Shown piece by piece: positions 15,127 through 23,832 of a stretch of 47,094 nucleotides of DNA (the stretch's first letter is position 1; every line of letters starts with the position of its first letter). This DNA comes from an uncultured Christensenellaceae bacterium (GTDB taxonomy: Bacteria; Bacillota; Clostridia; Christensenellales; CAG-314): NCBI GenBank assembly GCA_910586905.1, contig CAJUIV010000011.1, positions 1 through 47,094 on the forward strand, given 5' to 3'. The position numbers and the translations under genes were made by a program. Under the pieces are notes generated by a model. It was not told the origin of the DNA. It did no database searches and saw only the letters and a list, made by a program, of their open reading frames with translations.

Positions 15127-16440
15127 CTAATATATCGTTGTACCGTTTTTATCTACGTACGCATAAGCGATTTTATGTTCGCAAGGCCGGATATCCCCTA
15201 TTTCCACAGCGTTTTCTATCAAACGCTTCGCTTCTTCAAGACCTTTTCCGTTGTGGTACACTTCGCACAAAACGTCGCCTTTTTTGACTTTGCTTCCTAT
15301 GGCGACTTTCATTACTACTCCTACGGAAAAGTCTATTTCTTCGCTCTTTTGCATACGTCCGCCGCCGAGATGCGTTACCGCCCTGCCTATATCTGCGGCA
15401 ATCATACCCGTAACGTACCCGTCCCGAGAAGCCGAAACCGTATCCTTTTTGCCGAGTTCAAATTTTTCGGGATGCAAAATATAACTGTCGTCGCCGTGCT
15501 GAGCTTCCACCATCTCCGCGAATTTTTTGAGCGCTTTTCCGCTGTCGATTGCGTTCTGAAAAGCTTTTTCGGCAGAATTTTCGTTATATTTTTCCGTCAA
15601 AACAAGCAATTTTACTGCGACCTCTCGGATTTCGTAATACAAACGGTTCTTTTTTCCGTTTAACACGTCTATTATGCCGACGATTTCCAGACTGTTTCCC
15701 ACGTGGTCGGACAAGGGCTGCTGCATATCGGTTATCAACGCGCCGATACGTTTACCTGCCAAAGTTCCTATCGCCACCATTTTTTCGGCAAGTTCCAACG
15801 CGCTTTCCGGAGTAGGCATAAACGCTCCGCTGCCGTATTTTACGTCGAGCAATATCGTATCGGCGCCGGAAGCGAGCTTTTTACTCATAATGCTGCTGCA
15901 AATAAGAGGTATCGCGTTAACCGTACCGGTTACGTCTCGCAAAGCGTAAATCTTTTTGTCCGCGGGCGCAAGATTAGCCGTTTGCCCGATTACCGCGCAT
16001 CCGACGCGTTTAACGACTTGGAAAAATTCTTCTTCGGACAAAGCCGTATCGAAATGCGGTATACTCTCCAGCTTATCGATGGTTCCTCCGGTAAAACCCA
16101 AACCTCTGCCGCTCATTTTAGCGACGTATACGCCGCAGCAAGCCAATATAGGAGCAAGCGCGAGCGTCGTCGAATCGCCTATGCCGCCCGTCGAGTGCTT
16201 GTCTACGACTATTCCTCCAAGACGCGACATATCCACTACGTCGCCGCTATTAAGCATTGCGTCCGTCAAGTCGAACGTTTCCCTATCGGTCATACCGTTT
16301 AGCACTATAGCCATCAAAAGCGAAGATGCCTGATAATCGGGAATTTGTCCGTTTGTAAAACCGTCTACGAAAAAGCGTATTTCTTCCGTTGACAGCTCCC
16401 TCTTATTTTTTTTGTTTTCTATGATATCCAACATTGTCAT
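15127..16440 (-). CDS. pdp: Pyrimidine-nucleoside phosphorylase
   Basis: Protein of 437 residues from the ATG at 16440 (AAAAGG seven bases upstream). Phosphorolysis of thymidine, uridine or deoxyuridine in salvage. It has the three-part plan of the family: helical N-terminus (IENKKNKRELSTEEIRFFVD), phosphate loop KHSTGGIGD, the signature MSGRGLGFTGGTIDKLES, then a C-terminal domain. In Bacillota this subgroup has broad pyrimidine specificity (Pdp) rather than being strict thymidine phosphorylase (DeoA); which applies here is not provable. It appears to be a single gene. No deo genes lie beside it. Confidence 0.94.
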   Translation of the reverse strand: MTMLDIIENKKNKRELSTEEIRFFVDGFTNGQIPDYQASSLLMAIVLNGMTDRETFDLTDAMLNSGDVVDMSRLGGIVVDKHSTGGIGDSTTLALAPILACCGVYVAKMSGRGLGFTGGTIDKLESIPHFDTALSEEEFFQVVKRVGCAVIGQTANLAPADKKIYALRDVTGTVNAIPLICSSIMSKKLASGADTILLDVKYGSGAFMPTPESALELAEKMVAIGTLAGKRIGALITDMQQPLSDHVGNSLEIVGIIDVLNGKKNRLYYEIREVAVKLLVLTEKYNENSAEKAFQNAIDSGKALKKFAEMVEAQHGDDSYILHPEKFELGKKDTVSASRDGYVTGMIAADIGRAVTHLGGGRMQKSEEIDFSVGVVMKVAIGSKVKKGDVLCEVYHNGKGLEEAKRLIENAVEIGDIRPCEHKIAYAYVDKNGTTIY

Positions 16441-16760
16441 AACGATACCTTTTCCTTTTTGCAATCGATTATCTTAAATTGAGAAGTCCAACGCGCGCCG
16501 GCATTGTAATTCGTACAATAATATTTAAAGAATATACATTTTAACACTTTTTTTAAGTATTTTCAATAGGTTACGGATATTTTCGGAATAAAATGTTATT
16601 TAATATGCGCAATATCCGAAGTATCGCTACGCAAATATTATGAGATTTAAAACGAACAGAAAGAAATCGTTATAACGGCGAATAAAACCGCAAGTAAACG
16701 CTGCTTGCGCGCGACAAAACGCCTACCGTAAATTTATTTTTTATTGTTTTCCGCAAAATA
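16441..16760. other. Intergenic region without recognisable gene
   Basis: AT-rich stretch between the CvpA-like gene and the nucleoside phosphorylase. It holds the ribosome binding site of pdp. I see no conserved ORF, tRNA or strong promoter pair. Confidence 0.5.
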
Positions 16761-16787
16761 AAAGTTCCCCGAAAAACGAGGAACTTT
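16761..16787 (-). terminator. Terminator after the CvpA-like gene
   Basis: AAAGTTCC / GGAACTTT stem with extra pairs inside. On the minus strand it is followed by TATTTTGC. It starts 7 bases past the stop codon at 16795. Confidence 0.8.
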
Positions 16788-16794
16788 AAAATTA

Positions 16795-18135
16795 TTACTG
16801 AGTAACGGTTTCTTCGGGAAGAACGGGCTGCTGTTCGGGAGGAATCGTCGAACTGCCGGTATCGTTCAGACCGAAAAAGTCTTTAACTTTTGCGATTTTA
16901 TCCGCATCGTAAGCGTTTTCCGATTCGTACTTTTCGATAATTTTTAACGCTTCTTCTTTTTGAGGCGCGTCAAGTCCCAAATCTATATCTCCGGTACTTG
17001 TAAGCAAAGGAATAATCAAATCGCTTTCTATAACCTTTTTTACGATATTTTCGGCATCGGTTTCGGTTATAGTATCCTTTTTGTCCGCGTAAGACGCCAA
17101 GTCGGTTATTATTTGCCCTTCGGCGGCAAAATCGACTTTGGTAAAGTCGATAACGGTAACGTCGATAGGAATATCTGCAGGCAGCATACTTTCCGCAACG
17201 TTTTTGACGACTTTATTTAACGTTTCCTGAGATTCCTTGCTTAAATCCTTATTTATATCGTCAAGCAAATCGAAGACTTCTTTTATACTGTCGGCGCAAC
17301 CTACAATGCCGTTCGTACCGAAATTTATATTCTGCAGTTTATCGGCGTTTTGCGCCAATTTAAGCATTCCCGCAACCGCGTCTATTTGACCTTTTAATGT
17401 TACTTTAGAGATTTCGCCGTCTTCCGTTTGAATTTTTACGGAAGTTACAAAATCGAAAGCTTTATCGCCGATTTTGCAATAGAACTTGCTTATCGCCGAT
17501 TGTTTGTATTCGTTAAACTGAGCTATAAGCTGTTTAATCTGTTCTGTATTTTGTCCGCTACTTCCGTTTTCGACGGAACCTCCGTCCGATTCGGTTGCGG
17601 CAAAAACGGATGAAGCGCTGTTTTCAGGCTGCTGCTCGTTCTCCATAGCAGCCATCAAACTGCCGACGTTAACAAACAATCCGTTTAACACCACGCACAA
17701 AACGAACGCGACGGCAACGCCTTGCACGGCGCCTACCAAACCGCCTACTAGCGCGTGTTTTTTCTTACCCTTTTTAACGACAAGCTTGAGTAACGGAAAC
17801 ACAATCGCCCAAGTTATAAATTGCAGCAATCCAAAACAAAGCAGGAACGAAACGACGGAAATGATAACCGCAACAATGGGCATAATAACGTCGCCCATAT
17901 TTTGCATTTCTTCGGGCAGTCCGGAAATTATAACTTGTTCTATATTTTGTCCTTGAATATCCATTTTAAGAATTGCGCTCGTTACCACGTCTTTTAAAAA
18001 GTACGCGCCGACGACGCACAGTAACACTAATAACAAACGTAAAACGGAACGGCGGGAACCGCGTAACAGCCCCAATAAAAGCCCGACCGCTATCGTTACT
18101 ATCGTTACTATAAGAATATATAAATCTAATTTCAC
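16795..18135 (-). CDS. CvpA-like membrane protein with long extracytoplasmic/soluble tail
   Basis: Protein of 446 residues from a GTG at 18135. AGGAGG lies 12 bases before it; the TTG upstream is rejected because the AGGAGG would fall inside codons 3-4. The first ~170 residues contain four TM segments with the glycine-rich GLLLGLLRGSRRSVLR and HALVGGLVGAVQGVAVAF patterns of CvpA/colicin V production proteins. A Ser/Gly/Glu-rich linker and a helical domain of about 240 residues follow and end in a proline/glutamine-rich tail, PPEQQPVLPEETVTQ. CvpA proteins affect envelope traits, but their biochemical role is unclear. The tail makes this protein much longer than simple CvpA. Single gene. Confidence 0.75.
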   Translation of the reverse strand: MKLDLYILIVTIVTIAVGLLLGLLRGSRRSVLRLLLVLLCVVGAYFLKDVVTSAILKMDIQGQNIEQVIISGLPEEMQNMGDVIMPIVAVIISVVSFLLCFGLLQFITWAIVFPLLKLVVKKGKKKHALVGGLVGAVQGVAVAFVLCVVLNGLFVNVGSLMAAMENEQQPENSASSVFAATESDGGSVENGSSGQNTEQIKQLIAQFNEYKQSAISKFYCKIGDKAFDFVTSVKIQTEDGEISKVTLKGQIDAVAGMLKLAQNADKLQNINFGTNGIVGCADSIKEVFDLLDDINKDLSKESQETLNKVVKNVAESMLPADIPIDVTVIDFTKVDFAAEGQIITDLASYADKKDTITETDAENIVKKVIESDLIIPLLTSTGDIDLGLDAPQKEEALKIIEKYESENAYDADKIAKVKDFFGLNDTGSSTIPPEQQPVLPEETVTQ

Positions 18136-18292
18136 AGTTAGTATTCGCCTCCTATACAATTAGCGCAACAATTACGTTTTAGTATATTTCTTTTTACTAT
18201 TTTATGATAACCTATTTACGCTCAGTCTATTCTGCATTAAAATACGGCGCAAACGGAAATCGTAGATATTTTACTATAATTCGCAACAAGTG

Positions 18293-19669
18293 TCAAGTAT
18301 CGACAGATATGTCGCTTTCTCGCTCGTTTTCTATTTTAGCGGACACTTTTTTTATAGTCGGAAAATAAATAGCGAGAAATATTGCGAACGTCAAAACCCA
18401 ACTTACCGGATACACCCAATACAGCGCTTCGGGAGTATGAACGAAACGGCAAACCGTATTTATCCATAATATGCGGAACAGACAACTGCCCGATAAACTC
18501 ACTATCATAGCGAGAGTAGATTTACCCAATCCGCGCATAGTGTTACTCATTACGTCCATAAGTCCGCAGGTAAAATAAGTTGTAGCGAGTATAATCAACC
18601 GTCCCCAAGCGTACTCGATTTCTAAAAGTTCGTCGGTCATTATTTTGGCTACCGGTACGGCAACGAGCAAAATAATTCCTCCGAATATTATGCCGACAAT
18701 ACCCGACGTAAAAAGAGAGATCCATACGGTGCGTTTTATTCTGCCGATATTTTTAGCGCCTAAATTTTGACTTACAAACGACATACAAGATAACGCCACG
18801 GCAAACATCGCGTTGTAAATAAATCCGTCGAACTGCGCGGCTATGGTATTGCCGTTTACTGCAGTGTCTCCGAAAGAATTGATAGTCGACTGAATTACGA
18901 CGTTGGATAACGCGAATACGCAGCCCTGCACTCCCGCAGGCAACCCTACCCTTATCATTTCGGTAAATTCTTTTTTGAAGATACGGATATTTTTAAAACG
19001 CAAACGCGAGTAGCCTTTGCTTAAAGCAAGGCTGATTACGGCAAGAATAACCGAAATACATTGAGAAACGACCGTTGCGATAGCCACTCCGCTTACGCCC
19101 ATTCTCAGCCAATACGTAAGCATAAAATTCAAACCCACGTTAATGATACCCGCAATAATAAGGTAAATAAGAGGACGAACGGTGTCGCCTACGGCGCGCA
19201 TTATAGCAGAACAGTAGTTATAAAGCAAAACTATGGGCATTCCGAGAAAATATATCTGCATATATTTTGCCGCGTCGTCCAAAAATATCGGAGGGCAATC
19301 CATCCAAGTCAAAAACGCACGCGCGCAAAAAAAGCCGATAACCGAGAGTACTACTCCAACAACTGCGGCTATAAGCATCGACATACCAACTACTTTTTCC
19401 GACCGTTCTTTTTCTCCCGATCCGACGAATTTAGCCACTAAAAAATTCGCGCCGACAGAAAGTCCTACAAACAAGCCGATTATAAGGTTGATAAGCGCTC
19501 CGGTTGCGCCGACAGGGCCGACGTCGTACCCCGCAACGCCCAGCACAACGACGTCCGCAACGTTAAACAGTAGCTGTAGAATATTTGTCGCCATCAGCGG
19601 CAACGCATAAATAATAAGTTTTTTTAATATAGGACCTTCCGTCAAGTCCATCTCGTGTCGTGCAACCAT
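18293..19669 (-). CDS. MATE-family multidrug efflux transporter (first)
   Basis: Protein of 458 residues with 12 TM segments. N-terminal EGPILKKLIIYALPLMATNILQLLFNVADVVVLG is split here for description as EGPILKKLIIYALPLM and NILQLLFNVADVVVLG, the DinF/NorM-type opening. MATE exporters use Na+ or H+ gradients to expel cationic drugs and metabolites; the substrate is unknown. The start at 19669 has GAGGCG four bases before it. It belongs to a different branch from the MATE gene at 26550. Single gene on the minus strand. Confidence 0.93.
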   Translation of the reverse strand: MVARHEMDLTEGPILKKLIIYALPLMATNILQLLFNVADVVVLGVAGYDVGPVGATGALINLIIGLFVGLSVGANFLVAKFVGSGEKERSEKVVGMSMLIAAVVGVVLSVIGFFCARAFLTWMDCPPIFLDDAAKYMQIYFLGMPIVLLYNYCSAIMRAVGDTVRPLIYLIIAGIINVGLNFMLTYWLRMGVSGVAIATVVSQCISVILAVISLALSKGYSRLRFKNIRIFKKEFTEMIRVGLPAGVQGCVFALSNVVIQSTINSFGDTAVNGNTIAAQFDGFIYNAMFAVALSCMSFVSQNLGAKNIGRIKRTVWISLFTSGIVGIIFGGIILLVAVPVAKIMTDELLEIEYAWGRLIILATTYFTCGLMDVMSNTMRGLGKSTLAMIVSLSGSCLFRILWINTVCRFVHTPEALYWVYPVSWVLTFAIFLAIYFPTIKKVSAKIENERESDISVDT

Positions 19670-19930
19670 ATCGCCTCAAATAAATACGCCGTTATAAAGT
19701 TTGATAAGCTTTAACGATTATTCTTTACTTAGCAATAATATACAGCAAAAAATCAAAGCCAATTATAGTACTTTCGACAAAATAAGGCAAACAAAAAAAA
19801 CGAATTAAATAAAAATTTCGGCAGCTGAAATTTTATATTTCCAAACGACGACGCAAACGATACGATTTCGAATATAAAAAACAATAAAATCGATTTGACA
19901 ATTCCGTAAAATTGGCGTACGACATTAAAA
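19670..19930. other. Intergenic region without recognisable gene
   Basis: AT-rich stretch between the MATE gene and the gap terminator. The only structure noticed is an A/T-rich inverted repeat at 19812-19834 (AAAATTTC / GAAATTTT). Confidence 0.5.
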
Positions 19931-19956
19931 TAGCCCGCAGATAAATTTGCGGGCTA
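19931..19956 (-). terminator. gap terminator
   Basis: TAGCCCGCA / TGCGGGCTA, a perfect 9-bp stem followed on the minus strand by TTTTAATG. It lies about 30 bases past the gap stop codon. It belongs to the AGYCCGCAAA hairpin set also found after fba and the ferredoxin. Confidence 0.85.
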
Positions 19957-19985
19957 TCCAATTTAACGTATTTTTATGACGATTT

Positions 19986-21068
19986 TTACAGTTCGGCGAA
20001 ATACTTGATTGTACGAACCATTTGAGTCGTATAACTGTTTTCGTTATCGTACCAAGAAACAACCTGAACTTCGTACGTATCGTCGGCGATTTGCTTAACC
20101 ATAGTTTGCGTAGCGTCGAACAAACTGCCGTAAGTCATACCGATAACGTCGGAAGAAACAATCATGTCGTCGTTATATCCGTAGGATTCGCTTGCAACGC
20201 TCTTCATATATGCGTTGATGCTTTCGGGCGTAACTTCCTTGTCGCTCTTAACGACTGCTACAAGAATCGTCGTAGAACCGGTGCATACGGGAACGCGCTG
20301 AGCGGCTCCGATAAGTTTTCCGTTAAGTTCGGGAATAACGAGTCCGATAGCTTTAGCCGCGCCGGTAGTATTGGGAACGATGTTCTGAGCGGCAGCGCGC
20401 GCTCTTCTGAGGTCGCCTTTACGGTGAGGTCCGTCGAGAACCATTTGGTCGCCCGTATAAGCGTGAACGGTAATCATTATACCGCTTTCGATAGCGGCGT
20501 AATCGTTGAGCGCTTTAGCCATAGGAGCAAGACAGTTCGTCGTACAGCTTGCCGCGGAAATAATCGTATCGGAAGATTTTAAAACTTTTTCGTTCACGCC
20601 GTAAACAACCGTCGGCAAATCTTTTCCTGCGGGAGCGGAAATAATAACTTTTTTAGCGCCGGCGTCGATATGAGCTTGGCTCTTTTCTTTAGAGCAGTAA
20701 AAACCGGTGCATTCCAACACTACGTCTACGTTCAACGCTTTCCAAGGAAGATTGATTGCTTTGGGTTCGGCGTAAATCGTGATTTCTTTTCCGTCTACCG
20801 TAATAGAACCAGGCGTAACAACCGTTTTTCCGTCTTCGGCGAAAACGGGTTCCTTGCTGCTTACTTTGTGTCCGCCCGCAAGCTGACCGAGTTGTACGTA
20901 GTTACCTTGAGCCGTATCGTACTTTAAAAGATGAGCGAGCATTTTAGGGCTGGTCAAGTCGTTGATTGCAACGATTTCGTATCCTGCCGCTCCGAACATT
21001 TGACGGAATGCAAGACGGCCGATGCGACCGAATCCGTTAATTGCTACTCTTACGTTTTTCTTTGCCAT
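19986..21068 (-). CDS. gap: Glyceraldehyde-3-phosphate dehydrogenase
   Basis: Protein of 360 residues. NAD-binding start INGFGRIGRLAFRQMF (10-25), catalytic SAASCTTNCLAP with Cys175, and the partner histidine in MITVHAYTGDQ. About 20 residues longer than the common ~335-residue form, mainly because of a longer loop around residues 60-95 (GQLAGGHKVSSKEPVFAEDG). Central glycolytic enzyme. The start at 21068 has GGAGGT upstream. Divergent from fba with a 270-base shared upstream region and a near-consensus promoter (21159-21187). The terminator is at 19931-19956. Confidence 0.97.
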   Translation of the reverse strand: MAKKNVRVAINGFGRIGRLAFRQMFGAAGYEIVAINDLTSPKMLAHLLKYDTAQGNYVQLGQLAGGHKVSSKEPVFAEDGKTVVTPGSITVDGKEITIYAEPKAINLPWKALNVDVVLECTGFYCSKEKSQAHIDAGAKKVIISAPAGKDLPTVVYGVNEKVLKSSDTIISAASCTTNCLAPMAKALNDYAAIESGIMITVHAYTGDQMVLDGPHRKGDLRRARAAAQNIVPNTTGAAKAIGLVIPELNGKLIGAAQRVPVCTGSTTILVAVVKSDKEVTPESINAYMKSVASESYGYNDDMIVSSDVIGMTYGSLFDATQTMVKQIADDTYEVQVVSWYDNENSYTTQMVRTIKYFAEL

Positions 21069-21158
21069 TGTGAGTTTACCTCCAAAAATAATTTTTCTAA
21101 ACGGTTTGCCAATTCTTTGCTTTACTAAAACAAAGTACTGTGCTACAATACCTATGCT

Positions 21159-21187
21159 ATTATATCACAGCGCTTATTGTTTGACAA
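21159..21187 (-). promoter_or_regulatory. Sigma-A promoter of gap
   Basis: On the minus strand: TTGTCA (21182-21187), 17-base spacer, TATAAT (21159-21164). The 5' leader is about 85 bases. Confidence 0.8.
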
Positions 21188-21340
21188 CAAAAGACAAAGC
21201 AAAAACGTTATATCGTAAATAGAAAGTTTTTATTTCTACCATAAATTTTATTTAAAATTTATTTTCCGGTTTCGCTTTGCTGATTTAAATCAAAAACTTT
21301 CGGCGCGTTAAAAATTTATATTTATTCGGAGGGAAAAAAC

Positions 21341-22276
21341 ATGCCACTTGTAACAACCAAAGAGATGTTTGAAAAAGCCTACAAAGGCGGTTACGCGATA
21401 GGAGCGTTTAACGTCAACAATATGGAGATGATTCAAGCCATAGTCGAAGCGGCTAACGAATGCAAATCACCGGTTATTCTTCAAGTATCCGCGGGAGCGA
21501 GAAAATACGCCAACCCCGTATACCTCAAACACTTGGTGGAAGCCGCAGTCGAAACGACGGATATTCCAATCGCCATGCACCTCGACCACGGCGCGGATTT
21601 CGAAATTTGCAAATCTTCCATAGACGGAGGTTTCACTTCCGTTATGATTGACGCTTCGTCAAAACCTTGGGAAGAAAATATAGCGATAACGCGTAAAGTA
21701 GTCGATTACGCTCACGCTCACGGCGTTGTGGTAGAAGCCGAACTCGGCAAACTTGCGGGCGTTGAAGACGACGTTAAAGTGGAAGCTAAAGACGCTTTGT
21801 TTACAAGCCCCGACGAGGTAGAAGAATTTACCGCCAGAACGGGTATCGACAGTTTGGCCATTGCCATCGGAACTTCTCACGGCGCGTACAAGTTTAAACC
21901 GGGACAAGACCCCAAACTGCGTTTGGATATTCTTGCGGAAATAGAAAAACGTCTGCCCAACTTCCCTATAGTCCTTCACGGAGCTTCGAGCGTTCCGCAA
22001 GACAAAGTCGCTATAGTTAACAGCTTCGGCGGAAGTATGCCCGACGCTATCGGCATCCCCGAAAGCGAACTTCAAAAAGCCGCCAAAATGGCCGTTTGCA
22101 AAATCAATATCGATTCCGACCTGCGCGTTGCTTTCACCGCCGCTATCCGTAAACATTTCGTTGAAAATCCCTCTCACTTCGACCCTCGTCAATACCTGGG
22201 CGACGCAAGAGCCATGATGAAAGAGATGGTAAAGCACAAGATTGTTAACGTGCTCGGCTCCGCTAACAAAGCCTAA
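21341..22276 (+). CDS. fba: Class II fructose-bisphosphate aldolase
   Basis: Protein of 311 residues, typical class IIA/B length for Bacillota. Zinc and catalytic residues are visible in AMHLDHGADF, VVEAELGKLAG, GTSHGAYKFKPG and IVLHGASSVP. Cleaves fructose-1,6-bisphosphate to dihydroxyacetone phosphate and glyceraldehyde-3-phosphate. The start at 21341 has GGAGGG upstream. Divergently transcribed from gap, so the two share a regulatory region. The stop codon is followed directly by the repeat-like element 22284-22390 and then a strong terminator. Confidence 0.97.
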   Translation: MPLVTTKEMFEKAYKGGYAIGAFNVNNMEMIQAIVEAANECKSPVILQVSAGARKYANPVYLKHLVEAAVETTDIPIAMHLDHGADFEICKSSIDGGFTSVMIDASSKPWEENIAITRKVVDYAHAHGVVVEAELGKLAGVEDDVKVEAKDALFTSPDEVEEFTARTGIDSLAIAIGTSHGAYKFKPGQDPKLRLDILAEIEKRLPNFPIVLHGASSVPQDKVAIVNSFGGSMPDAIGIPESELQKAAKMAVCKINIDSDLRVAFTAAIRKHFVENPSHFDPRQYLGDARAMMKEMVKHKIVNVLGSANKA

Positions 22277-22283
22277 GGGATAA

Positions 22284-22390
22284 ACTACGCTATACTTTGT
22301 AGAACTTGCTTTTTTGCCAAGTCGTGTACGCTTAGCACAATCCCGTCGCAAAATCCGCGTCCGTCTTGTCTTGCTCGTTTCTGCAGCCTT
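22284..22390 (+). repeat. Copy B of the 3'-adjacent element, after fba
   Basis: Gapless partner of 6441-6546 (about two thirds identity by eye). It begins 7 bases after the fba stop codon, in sense orientation, and remains open in the fba frame for about 44 codons (with CRTCFFAKSCTLSTIPS in translation). A second shared trait is that both upstream genes end GCC TAA. After it comes an A-rich stretch and the AGCCCGCAA hairpin. Confidence 0.65.
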
Positions 22391-22416
22391 AGGAAAACTT
22401 TAACATAAAAAAACGT

Positions 22417-22440
22417 AGCCCGCAAATATCATTGCGGGCT
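22417..22440 (+). terminator. fba terminator
   Basis: AGCCCGCAA / TTGCGGGCT, a perfect 9-bp stem followed by TTTCGTTTAG. Confidence 0.88.
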
Positions 22441-22509
22441 TTTCGTTTAGTTCGTATATACACTAATACACTGATGAAAATAATTCGAATAAAATCAGAA
22501 AATCGATAT

Positions 22510-22968
22510 TTAAAAAATCAAATTATCCGTCGACTCGCTCTTTCGCGCGTTACTGCAAAACTCTTCGAGCATTGAAAACGATTTATCGTTGATATTGGAC
22601 ATTCTTATTTCGTTTGTTCCGTCGGTTATTACTACGAAATCAACTACCGCGCCTTTTACCATAGACGTCGACTTCGTCAGCTTTGCGTTTTTCCAACAAA
22701 TCGTTTGCTTACATTTAAATAATTTGCAAAACGTTACGGTCTCTTCGTCGACTATTAGATATTGCGCAAATAGCAAACCTAACATACACAACAGCGCCGA
22801 TGCCATTGCACACGTTACAATGACGAAAACAAAAGTCCTTCTATCTTCTAAAATTATGTCCGAGCAAAAAGAAAAATAAGCAAAAACAGCCACGTTAAGC
22901 GGTGCCAATACACTGCATACAACGGACAAAAATACAAAATTGTTTTTAAATATAAATTTCTTTTTCAT
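22510..22968 (-). CDS. Hypothetical membrane protein, two TM segments plus beta-rich domain
   Basis: Protein of 152 residues that I do not recognise. Two TM segments (about 10-36 and 45-72) form a hairpin. A C-terminal region follows (VDEETVTFCKLFKCKQTICW, then VVDFVVITDGTNEIRMSNI) whose alternating hydrophobic pattern suggests a bacterial PH-like or small beta domain. It lies 6 bases downstream of the phosphatase gene and is probably co-transcribed. The ribosome binding site is weak. Confidence 0.75.
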   Translation of the reverse strand: MKKKFIFKNNFVFLSVVCSVLAPLNVAVFAYFSFCSDIILEDRRTFVFVIVTCAMASALLCMLGLLFAQYLIVDEETVTFCKLFKCKQTICWKNAKLTKSTSMVKGAVVDFVVITDGTNEIRMSNINDKSFSMLEEFCSNARKSESTDNLIF

Positions 22969-22974
22969 TTTCTT

Positions 22975-23679
22975 TTATCCTTTTGGGAAAACGACGAATT
23001 TGCGCAGAATTTTATTTATTTGCTGTTCCGTTACGCCCTGTTTAAGCAGGAAACTACGGACATCGCAGTACTTTTCGCGGAAAAGACGCATAAAACCTTC
23101 CATATGGTCGGGTAACGGCTTGAACACGTTAGGTTCGGCGTCGTCGCGTAAAAAATCTTCGCGCAGACGCTTGATAAAATACGCATAGGTCAACGTATAG
23201 TCGGCGATTATGTCTTCGTCGGAAACATCGGCCAACATAAGCAGTATCGCCGCGACCACGCCAGTGCGGTCCTTACCCGCAAAGCAGTGGAATATTACAC
23301 CGCCGCGGCTTTCCGCCAAAACGCGGAATACCTGCGGCATATTGCAATGCTCGGCTATTTTGAGATAATTGCTCGGAACTTCCGAAGCGGTTTTCGGCAC
23401 TGCTTCGTCCCCAACGGGAATATGATGAACGTTGAGAAAGGGCAAAACTTCGTATCCGCGCATTACTTCGTCGGCGTTATCGCCGCCGCGCAGGTCTATT
23501 ACGTCCGTAACGCACAAGCCGCGCAGAATTTCGCCGTCGCCGCTCGACAGGCTGTTGGGACACGCCGAACGGAAAAACGCGTTCCAACGCGTAGCACCGC
23601 AGTTTGCTGCCGCGTAGCCGCCTAAATCGCGCAGATTGAGAGTATCCGATAACGGAATACGCCGTAAATGATTATTCAT
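22975..23679 (-). CDS. Tyrosine-protein phosphatase family protein (DSP/PTP-like)
   Basis: Protein of 234 residues. The CX5R phosphatase loop is HCFAGKDRTGVVAAILL (Cys132, Arg138). Also present are the N-terminal LNLRDLGGYAA of the bacterial Tyr_phosphatase family (IphP-like) and DVIDLRG. The general acid aspartate is not certain. Cytoplasmic, no signal peptide. It could act on phosphotyrosine, phospholipid or inositol phosphates; the substrate is unknown. The start at 23679 has AAAGGCGG upstream. First gene of a two-gene operon. Confidence 0.9.
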   Translation of the reverse strand: MNNHLRRIPLSDTLNLRDLGGYAAANCGATRWNAFFRSACPNSLSSGDGEILRGLCVTDVIDLRGGDNADEVMRGYEVLPFLNVHHIPVGDEAVPKTASEVPSNYLKIAEHCNMPQVFRVLAESRGGVIFHCFAGKDRTGVVAAILLMLADVSDEDIIADYTLTYAYFIKRLREDFLRDDAEPNVFKPLPDHMEGFMRLFREKYCDVRSFLLKQGVTEQQINKILRKFVVFPKG

Positions 23680-23832
23680 ACTATGCCGCCTTTGTTAAAA
23701 TTACAATTATATCGTAAAACAGCGAGGTAAATTCCCACAAAACCAATTAAACGTTTTACGATGTAATTAAATCCAGATAAACTACGTTAGACCCAGTTAC
23801 TGCTTAATTATTTACAATTGACTTGAAACGCG

